A program made the translations under genes and the position numbers. The notes beneath the pieces were generated by a model. It saw only the letters and a program-made list of their open reading frames with translations. It ran no database searches and was not told the origin of the DNA. Shown in pieces: positions 24,901 through 28,990 of a stretch of 28,990 nucleotides of DNA; the stretch's first letter is position 1; each line of letters begins with the position of its first letter. The stretch comes from Bacteroidales bacterium UBA3868 (lineage in GTDB: Bacteria; Bacteroidota; Bacteroidia; Bacteroidales; WCHB1-69): contig DGGS01000049.1 in NCBI GenBank assembly GCA_002392325.1, forward strand, positions 3,454-32,443. The letters run 5' to 3'.

Positions 24901-27566
24901 TGCAATTTGATGCAAGAGCCACTTCCTATTACCCGTTTAACCTGGTTGTCGGTGTGATGAGTGATCCGTTGGATATTGCCACATTCACAGCCATTGATAC
25001 ATTAAATCTGAGAAACCCGAATTATGAGACATTCTATATGTATTTCAATAATTATACCGGAACGGGAAATCGCATAGCTTTTAAAGCCATCAAGTTCCCC
25101 AATACCGCTTATTATAACACCGGTTATGTGGACAATATTGTGGTAAGGGCCATGCCTACCTGTATGCCTGTCCGTCATATGAGCATAAGCCATATCACAT
25201 CCACCTCGGCGGAAGTGTCTTGGGATCCGAATGGTACGGAAAACGCATGGGATGTGCAATACAGGTTGTGGGGAAATCCGGACACCTCATGGTTGGTGTT
25301 GCCAGTCAGTAACGCGCCTTCCACGATAATTACCGCCCTTTCTCCAAATACAGCGTATGAGGTGAGGGTTCGTGCCGACTGTGGACAGGGTGATGTCTCT
25401 AACTGGACGGCTGTGGAATTGTTCAGAACAGAATGTTCCCCGATCAACCAGTTGCCATTTACCACAGATTTTGAGAGTCAGACAGGAACCACATCCACTT
25501 CCGAAAACAACCTGCCGCTTTGTTGGCACTATCTGAATACCGGAACCACTTTCAGCGGTTATCCTGTCGTATATAGTTCCTCATCGTATGCCTCATCAGG
25601 AGATAACAGTCTCCGTTTCTATGTGCATACCTCCAACCCATACAGCGATCAGTATGCGATACTTCCGAGTGTGGACACAAATCTTTATCCTATTAACACA
25701 CTCAAACTCAGTTTTATGGCACGGAAATACACAACTTCCTATGCTTCCTTCAACCTGTTGGTCGGCGTGATGTCAGACCCATACGATATGAGTACTTTTG
25801 TTACGGTGGATAGCGTTTTGGTAATGAGTGATACCATCTCCTCTTATACGACATATTTCAGGAATTATGTCGGCAACGGTTCTTATGTGGCCTTGAAAGC
25901 CCCCAAAGTTATAACCATCAATCATAACGCTGGAAGTGTCGATGATCTGGTTCTTTCTTCCGCTCCGATGTGTTTGCCGGTGCAGGATGTTACCGTATCA
26001 AACCTCACGGCTACCAGTATGGACCTGTCTTGGACCCCGCTGGGTTCAGAAACAGAATGGATATTGAAATATTCTGTAGATACAGTTGGAGGCCCTTCGA
26101 ATACGGTCGTGGTGACCAACACCTCGTCATATTCACTAACCAACCTTTCGCCGAACACACCATACAAGATTGAGATAAAATCCAATTGCAGTCCTACGGA
26201 ATCATCCGTATGGAGTGTTCCCGTGTATGTGGTTACGGAGTGCCTGCCTATTACATCTTTGCCTTTCACGGAGGATTTCAGTGGTTATACACACACTATT
26301 AATACTTTTGAAGACAATAATTTGCCTGATTGTTGGAATCATGTGGATCTGGGTGCTTCAATGTCCTATTATCCGATTGTGTGTTACAACACCTCCTACG
26401 CGCAAAGCCAACCCTATTCACTGCGTTTCTACGCTTCCTCATCCGCTTCCTATAGCGACCAATACGCCATTCTGCCGATTATTGATGTGGCAACAATTCC
26501 TATGAACTCGCTGCAACTGTCTTTCGGCGCGCGCAAGCAAAACGGCACATACCCCTTCACTCCGATTGTCGGTGTGATGGAAGGGAATGATTACAACACC
26601 TTTGTTCCTGTGGACACCCTGGATGTGACGGGTTTGGCTTATAACACTTATACGGTAAGTTTCAGGTCCTATGCAGGAAACGGTAATCGAATCGTCATTT
26701 TCCATTCCAAACCGGCATACTCTTATATTGCAGGTTATATTGACGATATTGTGCTGGATTATCTACCTTGTTCGGTGCCTGAAAGTCTTACAGTCAGCAA
26801 TGTTGGGGCCAATTCTGCAACGCTGTCGTGGACCCCGGTAGGATTGGAGAGCCATTGGAATTTGCAATACAAGGAGGCGTCGGCCACCACTTGGACATTG
26901 GTGTCCAATCTGTCCTCCCCGTCGTATTTCCTGACCAATCTGCAATCCAATACAGCCTATCAGGTGCAGGTGCAGGCGGTTTGCGGGGCAGGTGAGAGCG
27001 GCTGGACTTCCAGCGCTTCGTTCACCACCATGAATGACCTGTGCCCGGAACCCACCAATCTGCATTTGGTGGACACAACGAATGTGAGTGCCACATTGGA
27101 TTGGACCCAAAGCGCCGGTACTGCTAACGAATGGACCATCAACTACCGTAAGGTGAACGAGGAGATCTGGAATATGCAAATGGCGAACACCCACCCGTAC
27201 GAGTTACAGGGTTTGGAATCCGGTGCCTCCTATATGGCTCAGGTGGTGGCCCATTGCACCAACGGGTTGTTCAGTGAACCGTCCAACACCATTACCTTCA
27301 CAACCGCCACTGTGGGTGTTGAAAACTATGAGTTGGGCCAGACGACCATTTATCCTAACCCGACCACCGGAGAGTTCAGAATCCAGAATGCGGAAATCAG
27401 CATTCAAAGTGTGGAAGTGTATGATGTTTACGGTAAATTGCTGATTTCCTTGGAAGTGAATGACCATGCGGCCATGGTTGACGCTTCCGGTCTTGCCTCC
27501 GGCGTTTATTTCACCCGTATCTGTACGGATAGGGGAGTGATAACCAAACGCATAGTGAAGAAATAG
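18990..27566 (+). CDS. Giant T9SS-secreted FN3/jelly-roll protein, paralogue 2
   Basis: 2858 residues with the same module order as the preceding gene. Signal peptide 1-20 (MASTA, then Q). FN3 split by an inserted sandwich, 24-292 (insert about 52-228; SIVIWQGG and DSTQELWV). Jelly-rolls end at C469, C741, C1005, C1539, C1790, C2058, C2328 and C2594. FN3s end at C559, C831, C1093, C1370, C1629, C1881, C2149, C2418 and C2685. The GTGT-type sandwich is 1094-1277 (SYSQQIFDASEL). The last FN3 is 2686-2776, and the T9SS type A sorting domain is 2777-2858 (YPNPTTGEF, VEVYDVYGK, SGVYFTRI, KRIVKK). The conserved positions show it arose by duplication of the whole gene. Substitutions are spread throughout, so the copies are not recent. 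It is presumably an extracellular adhesin or scaffold with a related but distinct binding surface. No catalytic domain or frameshift is seen. Confidence 0.93.
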   Translation: MKKIVLFFMAFFLGVMASTAQTPCVGPTNLRARAHVPDYRNVTLDWTLAADSMSQTLSLSNPMVLSSSFGLNGGEAATMVPTVRFLPSDLAPMHGQKITAVSFAPGVSTSYASYSIVIWQGGGMSPIDYTFNSGTEIYNQPVTSTLVAGSINTVPLNTPITVDSTQELWVGIHITSIYGYPIYLTLADNDFQHNQNLLGNENHTAWDPLSVSSGNEYNFVIGLEVTSSTNLIQGYKIYRNQVSITPAPIANRTFVDSLGINGVYQYDVTAVYANNCESAPISASVTMDDDTCFIFELPFEENFDRYTGSTSGAVNNLPTCWHNLSGTASSFAGYPIMYNSTTYAASGRNSLRFYTTTASTDYGYQVAILPPIDINTYPINSLQVEFEGRANMANNNFTIVVGVMDNYYDLSTFQPLDTFTNTTTTYQPHIAFLDQYTGSGSYIALMAPRTVASNYGYLDNIIVSEIPTCPKPMYLTVSSSTSNSVTLAWTEMGGAQEWEVEYGPTGFALGTGTRVQAMNTTATISGLSPSGYYSFYVRSICEIGDTSVFSAKVDVAMDCGSINVFPYVQNFDYYPVSTSQSTSTNNLAQFCWSYINNGTSYKGCPLAYNSSGNAQSGLNALYYYNAWTNAYTDEYAISPRISSSIPMNSLMLEFSAKRTSYPFLIVVGIMSNPADESTFTALDTMYIGENEPNTYKHFLYMFDQYTGTGRHIALKNVKPVCNQCYNVGYIDDIIISQIPSCIKPGFVTATRTGSHDVTVDWEAYNNELVWEVVVVPAGNAPSSGTPLYAYTHPFTVDQLQADTEYDVYVRSLCDLNDFSQWSSVATFKTRCETISTLPYTMSFDSDGTATSSTATSPGPMVTCWDRVTDNTAPYPYISSAQHSSGVGSLYMYSTSTYYSMAVSQPLDLSAYSNNGVFMKYNLFKDNATSGRLQVGVSTNPDSADAFVLLDDIYGSDLPDLFTWYERFVEIPGPYNTPVYLVFRVPKGTTSGTYIDDVVVDEVVNCSAPRNLSYRELSPASVLITWDPAFFGAESYVLDYAEAGTSNWSNPVVTNGTSYRLSGLTPNTMYDVRVSSSCSIGSASPATMTFKTKCLAGGDAVFDSGVTEIATMPVNNQNKYSYSQQIFDASELNGASTINSVSFYYAFTTPLTAKNNVDIYLAHTNKSTFNSSVEDYISSANLQLVYSGNLNCVQGWNTFTFTNPFQYNGVDNLVLVVDDNSNNCNSSSYTFLSHNTTPDYKALYYFNTADINPSNPETGNFSSSRTTSRNNVIFGSPCTSSGYCVAPRVWVDSLAEHSIKLSWVPGYTETAWAVEYKSDQEMFWNSLGQVYTTSYTLTNLNENVNYDIRVCAICSTSDSSEWVQVRAHTPCQAVTLPYTQGFESATGSGATHTVDGCLTRFTTNTQTAYPYPNGSYVYEGNYSLYFYGSASNYSYLALPRMNEAVRMDSLLIQFRALKTAETYNIEVGIMEDPDDISTFTRLGIFSPAEISTQNNQKWDLGEVFTSGYRGQGRYVAFRTQQWLASYIYLDDITIDYIPSCRHITDLQVGLVQTTSAELSWTPGQDEQSWVYVYGPKGVTDPQTSSWQTVNQSSIVLNNLQPNTEYDFFVAANCGDPTPSQFMKCSFITNCGMITSLPYLENFDSYGGVNGSAFFPNCWYRPGSYSPNEYPYLYTVYYNSAPSSLYFYSQGNTYSLAVTNEFDHSISINSLQVSLYYESSTPSNYLEVGVMDDPENLSSFVPMDTIHCHVSNQFEPHVVSLAGYTGNGHFIAFKGTNMGYLDDVWIEPISNCYNPNPVTVTNITTTTATVRWFPGEDETQWEITIVPTGSTLDGTAPQIVQTDTFFNVTGLSAASTYDVYLRGICPNNLGYSGYVLTSFTTMCEALPLPYQEDFDSVEGTTSETVNNLPTCWQYYNTGSYYSGCPLVYKNATYAASGLNSLYFYTATSNSYSDQYAILPELDHSVTPLTNLELQFDARATSYYPFNLVVGVMSDPLDIATFTAIDTLNLRNPNYETFYMYFNNYTGTGNRIAFKAIKFPNTAYYNTGYVDNIVVRAMPTCMPVRHMSISHITSTSAEVSWDPNGTENAWDVQYRLWGNPDTSWLVLPVSNAPSTIITALSPNTAYEVRVRADCGQGDVSNWTAVELFRTECSPINQLPFTTDFESQTGTTSTSENNLPLCWHYLNTGTTFSGYPVVYSSSSYASSGDNSLRFYVHTSNPYSDQYAILPSVDTNLYPINTLKLSFMARKYTTSYASFNLLVGVMSDPYDMSTFVTVDSVLVMSDTISSYTTYFRNYVGNGSYVALKAPKVITINHNAGSVDDLVLSSAPMCLPVQDVTVSNLTATSMDLSWTPLGSETEWILKYSVDTVGGPSNTVVVTNTSSYSLTNLSPNTPYKIEIKSNCSPTESSVWSVPVYVVTECLPITSLPFTEDFSGYTHTINTFEDNNLPDCWNHVDLGASMSYYPIVCYNTSYAQSQPYSLRFYASSSASYSDQYAILPIIDVATIPMNSLQLSFGARKQNGTYPFTPIVGVMEGNDYNTFVPVDTLDVTGLAYNTYTVSFRSYAGNGNRIVIFHSKPAYSYIAGYIDDIVLDYLPCSVPESLTVSNVGANSATLSWTPVGLESHWNLQYKEASATTWTLVSNLSSPSYFLTNLQSNTAYQVQVQAVCGAGESGWTSSASFTTMNDLCPEPTNLHLVDTTNVSATLDWTQSAGTANEWTINYRKVNEEIWNMQMANTHPYELQGLESGASYMAQVVAHCTNGLFSEPSNTITFTTATVGVENYELGQTTIYPNPTTGEFRIQNAEISIQSVEVYDVYGKLLISLEVNDHAAMVDASGLASGVYFTRICTDRGVITKRIVKK

Positions 27567-27601
27567 CCGATCGTTGTTGGCCATTTGTTCGATTGTCCCT
27601 T

Positions 27602-27632
27602 AAGAGACTTTCCAATTGGGAAGTCTCTTTTT
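27602..27632 (+). terminator. Intrinsic terminator of the third giant gene
   Basis: AAGAGACTTTCC (27602-27613) pairs with GGGAAGTCTCTT (27618-27629), with one G-U and an AATT loop, followed by a five-T run (27628-27632). It begins about 35 bp after the stop at 27566 and separates the adhesins from the aminotransferase gene. Confidence 0.9.
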
Positions 27633-27670
27633 ATAATACCTGAACGCTCTTCACGATTCACTAAATTTCG

Positions 27671-27678
27671 TACCTTTG
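27671..27678 (+). promoter_or_regulatory. -7 promoter element for the aminotransferase gene
   Basis: TACCTTTG matches TAnnTTTG and lies 38 bp before the ATG at 27717. No good TTTG -33 element is visible at the right distance. Its position downstream of the terminator supports independent transcription of the aminotransferase gene. Confidence 0.5.
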
Positions 27679-27716
27679 CAACCCGATTTGGAAATATCAA
27701 AAAACACCTAATTTAT

Positions 27717-28949
27717 ATGGAAAGACTTTCGAAAAGAGTAACCACGATGGCCGCATCTGAAACGCTGGCCATGACCGCATTGGCGCGCGAACTGAAGGAA
27801 AAAGGAAAAGATGTGATCAGCTTGAGCATCGGTGAACCCGATTTCAACACACCGGAAACAGTGAAAGAGTATGCCAAACAGGCGATTGACGACAACTTCA
27901 CCCACTATCCTCCAGTGCCGGGTTATGCGGATTTGCTGAAGGCGATTAGCGCTAAGTTCAAGAGAGACAACAACCTGGATTACGCCCCCAATCAGATTGT
28001 GGTATCTACAGGAGGCAAACAATCTATTTATCAAGTGGTTATGGCTTTGGTAAACCCGGGCGATGAGGTCATTATCCCTACTCCGTATTGGGTTTCCTAT
28101 CGTGCCATTGCCGAGATGGCAGAGGGCAAGTGCGTGTATGTGCCGGCCAAGTTGGAGAACGATTTCAAAATCACTCCGGAGCAACTCGAGGCCGCCATCA
28201 CGCCCAATACCAAACTGATGATGTTCAGCAGCCCTTCCAACCCGACGGGTATGGTTTATACGAAAGAGGAACTCCGCGCCCTTGCTGAAGTGGTGGCAAA
28301 GCACCCGCAGATGATGATTATGTCGGATGAGATTTACGAGCATATCAACTTTGTGGGCGGACACGAAAGCATTGCCCAGTTTGATTTCATTAAAGATCAG
28401 GTGGTTACCGTCAACGGAGTGGCCAAAGGTTTTGCCATGACCGGCTGGCGTATCGGTTTCATCGGTGCTCCGGTGGAGGTGGCTAAGGCATGCGGAAAGA
28501 TGCAGGGCCAAATCACTTCCGCCACTGGTTCCATCTCACAACGCGCCGCCTTGCGCGCCATGGAGATGGATCCCAAAACATCGGAAGACATTATCAATAT
28601 GCGCAATACCTTCAAACAGAGAAGAGACTTGGTTTTCGGTCTGCTGAACGAGATCCCCGGTTTTGAAGTGCGTATGCCGCAAGGCGCTTTCTACTTCTTC
28701 CCGAAGGTGAAATCCCTTTATGGCAAACATGTGCCTGCCGACTCCGAGTTCGCCAAACAATATGGAAAGACCGTAATTGAGAACTCCAAGGATTTGGCGT
28801 TCTACATCCTCCTCGATGCCAGCGTTTCCACCGTGCAAGGCAGCGCCTTCGGTGATGACGACTGCATCCGTTTGTCGTATGCCACTTCGGAAGACAAGCT
28901 GAAAGAGGCCTGCCGTCGTATCAAAAATGCCGTGGAGCGTTTGTCATAG
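27717..28949 (+). CDS. aspC: Aspartate aminotransferase, class I PLP-dependent
   Basis: Cytoplasmic transaminase interconverting aspartate plus 2-oxoglutarate with oxaloacetate plus glutamate. 410 residues, close to the usual 390-410 of the bacterial I-gamma group. Fold-type I landmarks are all present: SIGEPDFNTP near the start, HYPPVPGYADL, N175 in SNPTG, D204 and Y207 in SDEIYEH, the PLP-binding lysine K237 in NGVAKGFAMTGWRIG, R245 in the same motif, and the substrate-carboxylate arginine R385 in CIRLSYATS. The open frame extends back to a TTG at 27585, but that would start inside the adhesin terminator. The ATG at 27717 begins at MERLSKRV, where family members begin. Substrate specificity (aspartate versus prephenate or aromatic) cannot be proved from sequence alone. 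It has no visible link to the adhesins. Confidence 0.92.
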   Translation: MERLSKRVTTMAASETLAMTALARELKEKGKDVISLSIGEPDFNTPETVKEYAKQAIDDNFTHYPPVPGYADLLKAISAKFKRDNNLDYAPNQIVVSTGGKQSIYQVVMALVNPGDEVIIPTPYWVSYRAIAEMAEGKCVYVPAKLENDFKITPEQLEAAITPNTKLMMFSSPSNPTGMVYTKEELRALAEVVAKHPQMMIMSDEIYEHINFVGGHESIAQFDFIKDQVVTVNGVAKGFAMTGWRIGFIGAPVEVAKACGKMQGQITSATGSISQRAALRAMEMDPKTSEDIINMRNTFKQRRDLVFGLLNEIPGFEVRMPQGAFYFFPKVKSLYGKHVPADSEFAKQYGKTVIENSKDLAFYILLDASVSTVQGSAFGDDDCIRLSYATSEDKLKEACRRIKNAVERLS

Positions 28950-28990
28950 GCATTCCGCGAATATGGGTAATGTTGCCAAAAATAGTTGGT

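Larger units (their letters stand above)
10248..27566 (+). repeat. Tandem duplication of an 8.6-kb adhesin gene
   Basis: The genes at 10248 and 18990 lie head to tail, separated by 150 bp containing a terminator and a promoter. They have the same module order and nearly equal lengths (2863 and 2858 residues). Border cysteines agree within five residues throughout, for example 469/469, 559/559, 1881/1881 and 2418/2418. The gene at 3798 shares the module types and the sorting tail but not the order. Confidence 0.9.

Noticed and set aside
10248..27566. Long regular repeats considered as a CRISPR or tandem-repeat array
   Set aside because: The periodicity (about 750-830 bp) is that of protein modules in an open frame, with diverged copies; no short identical repeats with unique spacers exist.
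3798..27566. Gingipain-like protease or glycosidase domain in the giant proteins
   Set aside because: No Cys-His or acidic catalytic motif appears in any module; every segment fits FN3, jelly-roll, CUB, sandwich or sorting-tail patterns.
27585..27716. 44-codon N-terminal extension of the aminotransferase from a TTG
   Set aside because: It would start before and read through the adhesin terminator hairpin, covers the -7 element, and has no counterpart in the family; the ATG at 27717 fits the usual N-terminus.
27708..28511. 267-codon antisense open frame in the aminotransferase gene
   Set aside because: The sense strand encodes an intact aminotransferase with all catalytic residues; the antisense frame has no recognisable content.

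Overview
The window looks like a chromosomal piece of a Bacteroidales-type Bacteroidota genome. Three things point there: promoters of the TAnnTTTG (-7) type upstream of most genes, signal peptides ending in A-Q with no Shine-Dalgarno-dependent starts, and three secreted proteins that end in a type IX secretion system (T9SS, Por) C-terminal sorting domain. No tRNA, rRNA, CRISPR array, insertion sequence or phage gene was seen.

Layout. (1) 1-1868, minus strand: a two-gene operon made of a secreted protein of unknown function (912-1868) and, 7 bp further on, a class I mannose-6-phosphate isomerase (manA) that runs off the left edge. (2) 2005-3699, plus strand: a small predicted outer-membrane beta-barrel protein, a DUF4878-like lipoprotein, and a permuted papain-like (YiiX/C92-type) lipoprotein. 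The start of the last gene is fused to what looks like the intrinsic terminator of the lipoprotein gene. (3) 3798-27566, plus strand: about 24 kb, over 80 percent of the window, holding three giant T9SS cargo proteins of 2100, 2863 and 2858 residues. Genes 2 and 3 of the trio are followed by a hairpin terminator, as is gene 1, and each has its own promoter candidate. (4) 27717-28949, plus strand: a class I aspartate aminotransferase, followed by 41 bp with nothing visible.

The giant proteins are strings of about 165-185-residue jelly-roll modules (resembling cleaved-adhesin/MAM domains) alternating with about 90-residue fibronectin type III (FN3) modules. A cysteine sits at nearly every module border. 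The first giant also has two CUB-like domains. The second and third are whole-gene paralogues: their border cysteines fall at almost the same residue numbers over 2860 residues. None has a recognisable enzymatic domain, so the best inference is surface-anchored or released adhesins or matrix proteins. The novel content is the architecture of this trio (cysteine grammar, domains that change position between paralogues, DNA-level conservation of the sorting tail) and the terminator that doubles as signal-peptide coding sequence at 3043-3084. No T9SS machinery gene is in the window, and nothing ties the flanking metabolic genes functionally to the adhesins.
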